Program-made: the position numbers and the translations under genes | The notes under the pieces: generated by a model | The model's input: the letters and a program-made list of their open reading frames with translations, nothing else | Told to the model about the DNA's origin: nothing | Database searches by the model: none | In this document: positions 37,180-46,028 of the stretch, piece after piece | Position numbering within the stretch: position 1 is the stretch's first letter | How the letters are laid out: the number at the start of each line of letters is the position of its first letter | DNA from: Corallococcus sp. NCRR | Lineage (GTDB): Bacteria; Myxococcota; Myxococcia; Myxococcales; Myxococcaceae | Assembly: GCF_026965535.1 (NCBI RefSeq) | Contig: NZ_CP114039.1 | Location: 8,601,461-8,665,460 of the forward strand | Direction of reading: 5' to 3' | Length of the DNA: 64,000 nucleotides

Positions 37180-38865
37180 CTACTTCGCGGCCGGGGCCTT
37201 CAGTGCCTCCAGGGACTTCAGGCGAGCGGCCTCGAACTCGTCGCCCTTGTTCCATACGGGCATCGCCAGGGCCTTCGCCACCTGGGCGCCCACCAGGAAG
37301 AACAGCCGCGTGTCCTCCACCGCGCCGGACAGGTCCCACTCCGGGCGGACCTCGTCGGAGGGCTGATGGTAGTGCTTCGCCTCCCACTGGGCGCGCTGCT
37401 GTTTGCCCCAGCCCTCCGGCCGGCCGATGAAGTCCATGCCGCTGCCGAAGTAGGCGGCGGGGATGCCCTGCCGCGCGAAGTTGAATTGATCCGAGCGGTA
37501 GAAGAACCCGCGGTCGGAGAGCTGATCCGCCTTCACCGTGCGACCTTGCGTCTTCGCCATCGCGGTGACGTAGGTGTCCAGGGAGGACTTGCCCAGGCCG
37601 ATGACGGTGATGTCCCGCGTGCGGCCCAGTACGTTGCCGCCGTCCACGTTGATGTTCGCGGCGATGCGGCCCGGAGGCACGGGAGGATGCGCCGCGAGGT
37701 ACGCGGAGCCCAGCAGGCCGTACTCCTCCGCGGCCACCGCAGCGAAGAGGATGGAGCGGCGCGGAGGCGTGGGCAGCGCGGTGAAGGCGCGGGCCACGGA
37801 CAGCATCGAGGCGACGCCTGCCGCGTTGTCCAGTGCGCCGTTGTAGATGACGTCCTCGCCGGGCTTGCCGTCGTCCTTCTTGCCCAGGTGGTCATGGTGC
37901 GCGCTGTAGAGCACCACTTCCTTCGCCAGCGTGGGGTCGCTGCCGGGCAGGAGGCCCAGCACGTTCGCGGTGGGCCGGCGGCGCACCTCGTTGGTGAGGC
38001 CCAGGGACACCTTCATGCCGAGCGGCACCGGGTGGAAGTCGCGCTTCTGGGCGGCGGCGCGCAGCGCGTCCAGGTCCTGCCCCGCGAGCTTCATCACCTG
38101 CTTCGTGGCGTCCTCGGTGGTCCAGGCCTTGACCTGGAGGCGGGGCGCGTCCCCGGCGGGCAGCTCGAACTGCTCGCCGGTCCACGACGTGCGCACCACC
38201 TGCCACGGATAGCCCGCGCTGGGCGTGGTGTGGATGATGATGGCGCCCGCCGCGCCCGTCTTCGCCGCCTGCTCGTATTTGTAGTCCCAGCGGCCGTACC
38301 AGAGGCGCGCCTTGCCCCCGAAGAGGCGCGGGTCGTCCTCCGGATCATTGTTGAGGATGACCAGCGTCTTGCCCTTCAGGTCCGCGCCCTTGAAGTCGTC
38401 CCACTGGTACTCCGGCGCGACGATGCCGTAGCCCACGAAGACGAGCTCGGACGCGTCCAGCTTCGCCTCGGGCGCCTGCACGCCGGAGACGGCGATGAAG
38501 TCCTCGCGCGGCTGGAGCTCCACGCGCCCCGCCTTCGCCTGGAAGGTCATGGCGCCGGGGCGGCTGTGGATGCCCATCAGGTCGAAGCGCTGGAGGTAGC
38601 CGCCGTCCTCGGCGCCCGGCTTGAGGCCCAGGCCCTCGAACTGCGTGGCGATGTACTCCTGCGCCAGCGCGTCGCCGCGCGTGCCGGGGCCCCGGCCCTC
38701 CAGCAGGTCGCTCGCGAGGAAGCGCACGTGCGCGCGCAGGAGGTCCGCCGTGATGGCCTGTTCGGCCGTCTTCTCCTGCGGCGTGACGGTGGGGGCGCCC
38801 GCCGCCAGGACGGGCACCGGGCCCAGGGAGCACAGCGAGACGAACAGCGCGGGGAGGAGCTTCAT
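37180..38865 (-). CDS. exported M28-family metallopeptidase
   Basis: 561 residues with signal peptide ([19 protein letters not shown]). N-terminal region with a protease-associated insert ([17 protein letters not shown]), then the M28 catalytic domain with zinc ligands in [35 protein letters not shown] and HYHQPSDE. All ligand positions look intact, so this should be an active aminopeptidase releasing residues from peptides outside the cytoplasm; fitting for a predatory, protein-feeding bacterium. I used the ATG of MKLLPAL; a frame start six codons earlier exists. It lies 45 bp after cysS on the same strand. Confidence 0.93.
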   Translation of the reverse strand: MKLLPALFVSLCSLGPVPVLAAGAPTVTPQEKTAEQAITADLLRAHVRFLASDLLEGRGPGTRGDALAQEYIATQFEGLGLKPGAEDGGYLQRFDLMGIHSRPGAMTFQAKAGRVELQPREDFIAVSGVQAPEAKLDASELVFVGYGIVAPEYQWDDFKGADLKGKTLVILNNDPEDDPRLFGGKARLWYGRWDYKYEQAAKTGAAGAIIIHTTPSAGYPWQVVRTSWTGEQFELPAGDAPRLQVKAWTTEDATKQVMKLAGQDLDALRAAAQKRDFHPVPLGMKVSLGLTNEVRRRPTANVLGLLPGSDPTLAKEVVLYSAHHDHLGKKDDGKPGEDVIYNGALDNAAGVASMLSVARAFTALPTPPRRSILFAAVAAEEYGLLGSAYLAAHPPVPPGRIAANINVDGGNVLGRTRDITVIGLGKSSLDTYVTAMAKTQGRTVKADQLSDRGFFYRSDQFNFARQGIPAAYFGSGMDFIGRPEGWGKQQRAQWEAKHYHQPSDEVRPEWDLSGAVEDTRLFFLVGAQVAKALAMPVWNKGDEFEAARLKSLEALKAPAAK

Positions 38866-38910
38866 GAGCCCCGTGCGTAGCATGGCCGCACGGGGCTCCC
38901 CAGCGGGTTT

Positions 38911-40380
38911 TCAGGAGGCTGTCGCCGCCACCTTCCAGGAGGTGCCGGCAGGCGTGTCCATGATGTCCACGCCCAGGGCCTTGAGGGCGCCTCGCACCTG
39001 GTCCGCCCTGGCGAAGTCCTTCGCGGCGCGCGCGGCGGTCCGCTCGGAGAGCAGCCGCTCCACCTCCGCCACGTCGATGCCGCGCTCACGCACCGCGCGG
39101 TCGCGGCGGCGCAACAGCCACTCGCCCGGTTCATCCTCGAAGACCCCCAGGACGCGGGACGTCTCACGCACCTGCTCGCGCAGCGCCTGGAGCGTGCGGC
39201 CCACCAGCGGCTTGTCCTTCACGGGCGGCTTGTCGGTGAGCTCGTTCATGAAGCCGAAGAGCCCGGACAGCGCGCCCAGGGCGCTCGCGGTGTTGAAGTC
39301 GTCGTCCATGGCGGACTCGAACTCCGTGAGGAAGCGCGCGGGGTCGCCGTGCAGCGGGCCCTTGCCGAAGTCCTTGCCCGCCACGCGCTCGTCCACCTTG
39401 CGCAGCGTTTCGTAGAAGTACTCCATGCGACCTTCCGCGTCCTGGAGCGCCTTCTCCCCGAAGTTGAGCGGGTGGCGGTAGTGCGTGGAGAGGAAGAAGA
39501 AGCGCAGGGCCTCCGCGTCCACCTTGGCGAGCGCGTCGCGCAGGCGCACCACGTTGCCCAGCGACTTGGACATCTTCGCGCCTTCCAGGTCCAGGAAGCC
39601 GCAGTGCATCCAGTACTTCGCCATCGTCTGGCCGGTGGCGGACTCGCTCTGGGCGATCTCGTTCTCGTGGTGGGGGAAGATGAGGTCCAACGCCCCGCCG
39701 TGGATGTCGAACGTGCGGCCGAGGAACTTCTCGCTCATCGCGGAGCACTCGATGTGCCAGCCCGGACGGCCCTTGCCCCACGGGCTGTCCCACGACGGCT
39801 CACCGGGCTTCGCCGCCTTCCACAGCGCGAAGTCCAGCGGCTGGCGCTTGATGTCTCCGGGCTGCACGCGCTCGCCCTGGCACAGCTCGTCCAGGTGGCG
39901 CTTGGACAGCTTCGCGTAGTCCTCGTCCTTGTCGACGGCGAAGTACACGTCGCCCTTCGCCTCGTAGGCGTAGCCCTTGTCCACGAGCGTCTGGATGAGG
40001 GCGACGATCTCCGGGATGGTCTCGCTCACGCGCGGGGACACGTCCGGCTCGCGCAGGTGCAGCGCGCGGGCGTCCTCGCGGAAGGCCTCCACGAAGCGCG
40101 AGGCCAGGTCCACGGGCGCCTCACCCGTTTCGTGCGCGGCCTTGATGATCTTGTCGTCGACGTCCGTGAAGTTGCGCACGTACGTCACCTTGAAGCCCCG
40201 GTAGCGCAGGTAGCGGACCACCACGTCGAACGACGTGAAGGTGCGCGCGTTCCCGATATGAATGTAGCTGTAGACCGTGGGCCCACAGACGTAGACCTTC
40301 ACTTCGCCGGGCACGAGCGGCTCCAGCGGCTCCTTCTGCATGGACATCGTGTTGAAGAGCCGGATGGATGGGGGGGCCAC
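38911..40380 (-). CDS. cysS: cysteinyl-tRNA synthetase
   Basis: 489 residues from a GTG preceded by AAAGGAGG, which decides the start against the longer upstream frame. Class I signatures: CGPTVYSYIHIGNAR (HIGH motif and zinc Cys), GWHIECSAMS, HGGALDLIFPHHENE and AKMSKSLGN (KMSKS). It charges tRNA-Cys. The C-terminal anticodon-binding part ends with a short extension. Probably transcribed before the M28 peptidase. The 128-bp divergent gap to the FHA gene must hold both promoters. Confidence 0.97.
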   Translation of the reverse strand: MAPPSIRLFNTMSMQKEPLEPLVPGEVKVYVCGPTVYSYIHIGNARTFTSFDVVVRYLRYRGFKVTYVRNFTDVDDKIIKAAHETGEAPVDLASRFVEAFREDARALHLREPDVSPRVSETIPEIVALIQTLVDKGYAYEAKGDVYFAVDKDEDYAKLSKRHLDELCQGERVQPGDIKRQPLDFALWKAAKPGEPSWDSPWGKGRPGWHIECSAMSEKFLGRTFDIHGGALDLIFPHHENEIAQSESATGQTMAKYWMHCGFLDLEGAKMSKSLGNVVRLRDALAKVDAEALRFFFLSTHYRHPLNFGEKALQDAEGRMEYFYETLRKVDERVAGKDFGKGPLHGDPARFLTEFESAMDDDFNTASALGALSGLFGFMNELTDKPPVKDKPLVGRTLQALREQVRETSRVLGVFEDEPGEWLLRRRDRAVRERGIDVAEVERLLSERTAARAAKDFARADQVRGALKALGVDIMDTPAGTSWKVAATAS

Positions 40381-40508
40381 GGTGGAGGGTCCTCCTTTGG
40401 GGACAGGGCGGGCGCGGCACTTGCGCAACGCGATACACACTCTAGGATCCCGGGTCCCACACAGGCCAGCACTTGGCGTTGGAAGCGTCGGATAGGGAGA
40501 ATCGCCGC

Positions 40509-42017
40509 ATGGCTCCGCCGAATCCGAAGCGTCCGCCGCGCCCTCCCCGCCCTCCAGGGCAGCAGGCGTCGTCGGATGACCCGTCGGAGGAGCTCCCGTT
40601 CGACGACGACGAGGTGGCGCCCCTGCAGGCGGATGATCCACGCCCGCAGCGCGTGCCCCAGTATCCGGCGGGCCCCCGGAAGGCGAAGCGGCGAGGCCCG
40701 GGTGAGCGCAGCCGGTCCGACCGTGAGCTGTCGCCCCGGTATGACTGGGCGAAGGAATACTCGGATCCAGGCCTGACGCCCGCGTTCGTCTACGTGGAGC
40801 GCGGGCCCGGGGCCGGGCAGCTCGTGCCCCTGCGCCAGGGCTCCATCACGCTGGGGCGGTCCTCCACGTCGGACCTGCGGCTGCAGCACGCGTCCATCAG
40901 CCGGCGCCATGCGCAGCTGACCCGGCGGGGCAACGTCTTCATGGTGCGCGACCTGGGCAGCCAGAACGGCACCTTCGTCAACCGCCTGCGCATCAAGGGC
41001 GAGGTGGAGATCAAGCCCGGTGACGAACTCAGCCTGGGCAACGCGACGCTGCGGCTGCGCGGGCCCGGGGCCGGGCCGACAATGAGCCGGACGGCGTTGG
41101 ATCCACTGCTGCCTCGCGCGGCACGGCGCCGGCTGAACGGGGTCGCCGTGGCGGTGGTCGCGGCGGTCGTGGGCTCCGCGGTGGCGGCGTTGATCAGCGT
41201 GGTGGCCATGCGCATGGGGGACCGGACTCCCGCGCGGGCTCCGGCGGAAGGTGCGCCCGCCAAGGAACCTGGGACTCCAGCGGCGCCCGCGAAGGAGGCC
41301 CAGGAGACCGAGGCTTCAGCGCCCGCGAAGGACCCGACTCACGGGAGCCCGGCAGCGGCGAAGGTCATCAGCGCTTCGGACATCGCGCGAAGAGGGCCGT
41401 CGGGACAGGTGACTCCGAGTGCCTCGGACATCGCTCGAGGCATGCATCCGAGCACCGGGGCGGCGACGAAGGACGCGGCTCCGAGCGCCTTGGAGATCGC
41501 GAAGGGCACGGGGACAGCGAAGGCGGGTGAACCCCATGCGGACGCCGCGGTCGTCGCCGCGTCCGGACGGAAAGCCGTGCCCTCGAGCGAGCCTTCAGGG
41601 CCTCCGGACGAGCGCCAGCGCGCGGACATCCTCGCTCGCTACGAATCCGGCGACGTCTCCGGCGCGTTGGCCCAGGCGAAGCGCGCGAACCTCACGCCCT
41701 TGGTGCAGCAGCTCACCCGCTTCCAGACCGCCGAGGCGGCGGCCCGGACCGCCTTGGCGCAGCAGGACCGTCCCCGGGCGCTCGATGCGCTCAGCGCCGC
41801 CGTGCGGGCGGACGGGGAGCTGTCCCAGGGCTGGAGCCGCCAGGGCATCAGCCTCCGCCGCCAGCTCGCCGGGATGTACGTGCGCACGGGCCAGGAGGCC
41901 GTCCGCGCCCAGCGCTTCGACGAAGCCCGCGAGGCCTTCACCGCCGCCCTCAAGTACGACGCCGACAACGCCGAGGCCCGCTCGCAGCTGGCGGCACTGC
42001 CCACCCAGGCGCCTTGA
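40509..42017 (+). CDS. FHA-domain protein with membrane segment and TPR-like C-terminus
   Basis: 502 residues; ATG with AGGGAG upstream. A Pro-rich N-terminal arm (residues 1-90), then an FHA domain (about 95-190) with all conserved turns: GRSSTSDL, ISRRHAQL, GSQNGTFVN. A single membrane segment (about 215-238, VAVAVVAAVVGSAVAALIS) puts the FHA domain in the cytoplasm. An Ala/Pro/Lys-rich linker contains repeated SASDIARG-like motifs, and the C-terminus (about 385-500) is TPR-like (QEAVRAQRFDEAREAFTAAL). FHA domains bind phospho-threonine, so it likely couples Ser/Thr kinase signalling to an envelope process; the partner is unknown. It converges with cdnL across repeat block B. Confidence 0.85.
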   Translation: MAPPNPKRPPRPPRPPGQQASSDDPSEELPFDDDEVAPLQADDPRPQRVPQYPAGPRKAKRRGPGERSRSDRELSPRYDWAKEYSDPGLTPAFVYVERGPGAGQLVPLRQGSITLGRSSTSDLRLQHASISRRHAQLTRRGNVFMVRDLGSQNGTFVNRLRIKGEVEIKPGDELSLGNATLRLRGPGAGPTMSRTALDPLLPRAARRRLNGVAVAVVAAVVGSAVAALISVVAMRMGDRTPARAPAEGAPAKEPGTPAAPAKEAQETEASAPAKDPTHGSPAAAKVISASDIARRGPSGQVTPSASDIARGMHPSTGAATKDAAPSALEIAKGTGTAKAGEPHADAAVVAASGRKAVPSSEPSGPPDERQRADILARYESGDVSGALAQAKRANLTPLVQQLTRFQTAEAAARTALAQQDRPRALDALSAAVRADGELSQGWSRQGISLRRQLAGMYVRTGQEAVRAQRFDEAREAFTAALKYDADNAEARSQLAALPTQAP

Positions 42018-42110
42018 TTGAGCGGTCCCGCCGGGCGCTACGAACGCGAGCCATTGCGCCAGGCCTTGTGACCTCCCGGTCGCCCACCGCCCTCCCCGAC
42101 GCGTTTCTGC

Positions 42111-42475
42111 AAAACCTGTCCGACTGTCGGACAGGTTTCCACCGCTCGGCCCGGGTGGAGGGCCTGGCTTCGGAGTTCCAAAACGTGTCCGACAGTCGGA
42201 CAGGTTTCCACCGCTCGGCCCGGGTGGAGGGCCCGGCCTCGGGGCTCCAAAACGTGTCCGACTGTCGGACAGGTTTCTTGGCCCGGCTTCGGCGGAGGCC
42301 CTCTGGCCATGGGGGTCAAACCTGTCTGACGGGTTCCGGCTGCCCGGGTGACGAGGCCGGCCTTGGCCGCGACGTTCCAAACGTGTCCGACAGTCCGACA
42401 GGTTTCGGCTGCCCGGTCGGCGGGGCGCCCTTGGCCATGACTCCCCGAACTTGTCCGACTGTCCGACCGGTTCGT
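42111..42475. repeat. repeat block B: six palindromic units about 62-69 bp apart
   Basis: Units have cores beginning at 42118, 42187, 42256, about 42322 (degenerate), 42384 and 42453. The first is a perfect palindrome with 12-bp arms, AAACCTGTCCGA and TCGGACAGGTTT, around CTG. Units at 42384 and 42453 carry the octamer as a direct repeat (GTCCGACAGTCCGAC, GTCCGACTGTCCGAC). Inter-core DNA of the first three units is conserved (CACCGCTCGGCCCGGGTGGA). The block fills the 596-bp gap between two convergent genes; the remaining flanks show nothing else. Confidence 0.93.
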
Positions 42476-42613
42476 GCGGCGCGGAGCGGATGGGAGTCCG
42501 GGGAAGCCGGGCGCCTGCCTGGCCCTGGAAACACGACGCCCCGGATTCCATCGAGGGAACCCGGGGCGCGGGGTGCGAACGCGGCGGCTTGAAGCCGCGC
42601 GTCACGCGGGGAC

Positions 42614-43108
42614 TCAGGCGAGGTTGAAGATCTTCTTCAGGTCGGACTCGACCTCTTCCTCGGAGCAGTCCTTGGCCAGCGACAGCTCCTTGATCAGCAG
42701 CGAGCGCGCCGTGTCCAGCATCTTGCGCTCGCCGAACGACAGGTCCTTGTCACCCTTGAGCAGGTACAGGTCGCGGAGCACCTCGGCGATTTCGAAGACG
42801 GAGCCCGTCTTGATCTTCTCCATGTACTCGCGGTACCGGCGGTTCCACGTGGTGGAGTCGACGGAGATGTCCTTCTCGCGGAGGATGGAATAGACCTGCT
42901 TGACGTCCTCCTCGCTGATGATCTCCCGGAGGCCGACCGACCCGACCTTGTTGATCGGGATCATGATCCGCATCCCGTTCTCCAGGATGCGCAGCACGTA
43001 GAACGACTGGCGCTGCCCGGCGACCTCGGTGTGCTCGATGCCCATCACCTCACCGACGCCCTGGCCCGGATAAACCGCCTTGTCACCAGTCTTGAAGCTG
43101 GTCTGCAC
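42614..43108 (-). CDS. cdnL: CdnL, CarD-family RNA polymerase-binding regulator
   Basis: 164 residues. GTG start with AAGGAGG six bases upstream. N-terminal RNA polymerase-interacting domain (GDKAVYPGQGVGEVMGIEH, residues about 7-60) and helical C-terminal DNA-interacting domain (STTWNRRYREYMEKIKTG, KMLDTARSLLIKELSLAK). It lacks the AT-hook tail of CarD proper, so it is the CdnL type, which binds the polymerase beta subunit and stabilises open complexes at housekeeping promoters, including rRNA promoters, and is essential in Myxococcus. It is monocistronic and divergent from comEC. Confidence 0.96.
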   Translation of the reverse strand: MQTSFKTGDKAVYPGQGVGEVMGIEHTEVAGQRQSFYVLRILENGMRIMIPINKVGSVGLREIISEEDVKQVYSILREKDISVDSTTWNRRYREYMEKIKTGSVFEIAEVLRDLYLLKGDKDLSFGERKMLDTARSLLIKELSLAKDCSEEEVESDLKKIFNLA

Positions 43109-43195
43109 TAACTGCCTCCTTGGAGAAAGCTTCGACCCCGGCCTTCACGCCTGCCACTACTACCACAAACCACATCCACGGGCAACGAAATCGCC

Positions 43196-43225
43196 TTGAC
43201 CACCCGATGACAGCCGCACTACGGT
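43196..43225 (+). promoter_or_regulatory. candidate promoter of comEC
   Basis: TTGACC (43196-43201) and TACGGT (43220-43225) are separated by 18 bp, about 70 bp before the comEC start, in the 188-bp divergent gap with cdnL. The -10 box is a weak match. The cdnL promoter must lie in the same gap on the other strand. Confidence 0.35.
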
Positions 43226-43296
43226 GTCCGGTTTTGTGTGCGGTGTCGCTCGGTGTGTGAGCGCCGCGAGACGGACAGGGCGGTGGGTGGGGGTGG

Positions 43297-45759
43297 GTGT
43301 TGGTTCGTTATTCGTGGCGCGACCTGGGTGCGCGTCCGTTGTTCTTTCCAGCGCTGAGCCTCTTGCTCGGCGCCCTTTGGCCAACCGGAACAGAGAGCTT
43401 CGCCGGGGTATTTCTCCTCTGCGCGCTTTGTCTGGGTGGGTTGGGCGTGGCGCTCGGCCCCTTGCCTGGAGCACACCTCGCGGTGCTCGGCGCGCTGGCC
43501 CTGACGGGCGCGGGGCTGTCCTCCCTGGAGGCGCGGGTCGACATCCCTCTGGCCCTCAAGGAAGGCGGCAGCGCGGTCCTCGAAGGTGAGTTGGAGCGCG
43601 TGGAGCGCTTCGATGGTGCCGTGCGGCTGCGGCTCGCGGTGGCCCGCGCGGGGCCGGTTCCGGAGCCTCCGGTGGCCGCTCGATTCCGCGTCAGCCTCTC
43701 CGGGCGGGGGGAAGGTCTGGAATTGCACCCCGGGCAGCGCGTGCGGGTGGAAGCGCGGCTCGTGCCGGATGCGCCTCCTTCAAATCCGGGCGAGCGGGAC
43801 TTCTCGTCGGCGCGGCGGCGGCAGGGCGTGGCCTTCACGGGCGGCTTCGTTCCAGGGCGCGTGCTGGCGCTCTCCCCTGCCCCGTCGTGGCGACTCGCGC
43901 TGGAGGACGTGCGCGGGCGGCTGACGACGGCGGTGCAGGGGGTCGCTCCCTCCGCGGACGCGGCGGCGCTGTTCCTCACGCTGGCCGCCGGACAGCGCGC
44001 GGACCTGGACGCCTCCTGGGAGGACGCGTTCTCGCGGGCGGGGCTCGCCCATGTGCTCAGCGTCAGCGGGCTGCACGTGGCGGCGCTCGCGTTGATGACG
44101 CTCGCGCTGCTCAGGCGGGGGCTCGTGCGCCTGGGTGGACGCTGGCGGACGCTGGAGGCGCGGCGTTGGGCGGCTCCAGCTGCGGTGCCCTTCGTCTGGG
44201 CGTACGTGCTCTTCACGGGGAACCAGGCGCCCGCGGTGCGCTCGGCGGTGATGGCGTCAGCGGTGCTGCTGGGCCTGTCGCTGTGGCGGCGCGCGGATGG
44301 GCTGAATGGCCTGTCGCTGGCGGCGCTGGTGCTCGTGGCCTGGGCGCCCTCCAGCGTCGTGGACCTGTCGCTCCGGCTGTCATTCCTCGCGGTGCTGGGC
44401 CTGGTGCTGCTGTCGCCCGCGCTGCGCGAGGCCCTGCCCCTGGACCGGCCGGCTCCTTCCGAACCCCGGCTGCTGAAGCGGTGGGCCGCCCAGGCGCGGG
44501 AGACCGTGGCGCAGACGTTGTGCGCGAGCGGCGCGGCGACGCTCGTGGGGCTGCCCGTGGTGGCGGCGGCGTTCGGCCGGGTGAGCCTGGCGGGGCTCGT
44601 GTCCAACATCATCGCCCTGCCCCTGTGCGGACTGCTCACCGGGCTCGCGGCGGGCGGCGCGGCGCTCTTCGTGGTGGCGCCGGTCGTGGCGACGCCGGTG
44701 CTGTGGGCGGGCGCCTGGGCATCGGAGCTCCTCCTCGTGCTGACGCGGGGCTTCGCGGCCGTGCCCTTCGCGGCGGTGGAGGTGCCGGGCCTGGGGCCGT
44801 GGCTCGGCGGGGCGTACGCGGTGGGGCTGGGCGCCTGGGCACTGGGGTCGGGGCGCTGGCGATGGCTGGGACTGCTCGTTCCGGGGGCCGTGCTGGGCGC
44901 GCTGCTCCTGCCCGTGCTCGCCCCAGAGCCCGCGCTGCGGATCACCTTCCTCTCCGTGGGCCAGGGAGACGCGGTGGTGCTGCGCTCCCAGGGGCACCAT
45001 GCGTTGGTGGATGCGGGCGGCGTTCCGGAGGGCGCGGATACCGGGGAGCGGTTCGTCCTGCCCTTCCTCAAGGCCGAGGGCGTGTCGCGGCTGGACCTCG
45101 CGGTGCTCTCCCATCCACATCCGGACCATGCGCTCGGGCTCGTGTCGACCCTGGCCCAGGTGCCCACCGAACGCCTGTGGCTGTCCGCGGGGAGCGCGGA
45201 CGGACCGCTGTCCCGGCGGATCATCTCCGCCGCGAAGGGCGCCGCCGTGGAGGAGGTGGAGGTGGGCCATCCCTCGTTCGTCCTGGGCGAGGCGACGCTG
45301 GAGGTGCTGGGGCCTCCCGTGGACCGGGAGCTGATGGAGGGCGCGAACGACCGGAGCGTGGTGCTGCGCGTGCGCCATGGCGACGTCACCGTGCTGCTCG
45401 CGGGCGACGTGGAGGCGGAGGGCGAGGCCGCGCTCGAGGAGGTCCTGGGCCCGGTGACGGTGTTGAAGGTGCCGCACCATGGCTCGCGCACGTCGTCCAC
45501 CGCGCCGCTCCTGGAGCGCACCCGGCCGCGCCACGCGGTGTTCTGCGTGGGCCGGCGCAACCGCTACGGGTTCCCTCATCCGGAGGTGGAGGCGCGTTAC
45601 CGGGCCCTGGGCACCGAGTGCTGGCGCACCGACCGCGACGGGGCCATCACCCTGGAGAGCGACGGTGAGGACGTCCGGCTGGTGTCCTTCCTGCCGCGCG
45701 TGGATTCCCCCCCGCTCCCCGTTGCCGGGAGTGGGGAGCAGGCCCAGCTTGAGCGGTGA
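43297..45759 (+). CDS. comEC: ComEC/Rec2-family DNA uptake channel
   Basis: 820 residues. N-terminal DUF4131 region with membrane segments, an OB-like domain, a central competence domain with ~8 membrane segments (LAHVLSVSGLHVAALALM is the family signature), and a C-terminal metallo-beta-lactamase domain (FLSVGQGDAVVL, HPHPDHALG, LLAGDVEAEGE, KVPHHGSRTSS) with zinc ligands intact. It would pass single-stranded DNA across the inner membrane and may degrade the other strand. Start is GTG, with only a G-rich stretch upstream. No other competence genes are beside it. The stop overlaps the next start by one base (TGATG). Confidence 0.94.
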   Translation: MLVRYSWRDLGARPLFFPALSLLLGALWPTGTESFAGVFLLCALCLGGLGVALGPLPGAHLAVLGALALTGAGLSSLEARVDIPLALKEGGSAVLEGELERVERFDGAVRLRLAVARAGPVPEPPVAARFRVSLSGRGEGLELHPGQRVRVEARLVPDAPPSNPGERDFSSARRRQGVAFTGGFVPGRVLALSPAPSWRLALEDVRGRLTTAVQGVAPSADAAALFLTLAAGQRADLDASWEDAFSRAGLAHVLSVSGLHVAALALMTLALLRRGLVRLGGRWRTLEARRWAAPAAVPFVWAYVLFTGNQAPAVRSAVMASAVLLGLSLWRRADGLNGLSLAALVLVAWAPSSVVDLSLRLSFLAVLGLVLLSPALREALPLDRPAPSEPRLLKRWAAQARETVAQTLCASGAATLVGLPVVAAAFGRVSLAGLVSNIIALPLCGLLTGLAAGGAALFVVAPVVATPVLWAGAWASELLLVLTRGFAAVPFAAVEVPGLGPWLGGAYAVGLGAWALGSGRWRWLGLLVPGAVLGALLLPVLAPEPALRITFLSVGQGDAVVLRSQGHHALVDAGGVPEGADTGERFVLPFLKAEGVSRLDLAVLSHPHPDHALGLVSTLAQVPTERLWLSAGSADGPLSRRIISAAKGAAVEEVEVGHPSFVLGEATLEVLGPPVDRELMEGANDRSVVLRVRHGDVTVLLAGDVEAEGEAALEEVLGPVTVLKVPHHGSRTSSTAPLLERTRPRHAVFCVGRRNRYGFPHPEVEARYRALGTECWRTDRDGAITLESDGEDVRLVSFLPRVDSPPLPVAGSGEQAQLER

Positions 45760-46019
45760 TGATCTCCGACGACCTGGATCTCCGGCAGCTCACGACCCAA
45801 CTCAAGGCCCGCCTGGGCCCTGGCGAGCCCGTGGGCTACCTGCGCGGCAAATCCCTCATGCGCGACCTGCTGCTCGACATGAGGGAGAACCGGTTCTCCG
45901 AGCTGGAGGCCGAGGAGCTCGTCGACACGCTGGAGGCCCGGGGCTTCGTGCGCTTCCTGGGCGATCCGGCGGAGCGCTCCGTGGCGGACGCGCCGTGGGA
46001 CATCTCGCCCCACGCCTGA
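45759..46019 (+). CDS. conserved hypothetical small protein
   Basis: 86 residues starting at the ATG that overlaps the comEC stop, so translation is probably coupled. No named domain. The sequence is helical and charged (LDLRQLTTQLKARLG, GKSLMRDLLLDMRENRFSEL, EAEELVDTLEARGFVRFLG), no signal peptide. The central part recalls short regulatory or adaptor proteins that bind via amphipathic helices; nothing more can be said. Confidence 0.7.
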   Translation: MISDDLDLRQLTTQLKARLGPGEPVGYLRGKSLMRDLLLDMRENRFSELEAEELVDTLEARGFVRFLGDPAERSVADAPWDISPHA

Positions 46020-46028
46020 CTCGCCGGC

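Noticed and set aside
42614..43108. CarD proper
   Set aside because: The protein lacks the acidic and AT-hook C-terminal region of CarD; the 164-residue form is the CdnL type.
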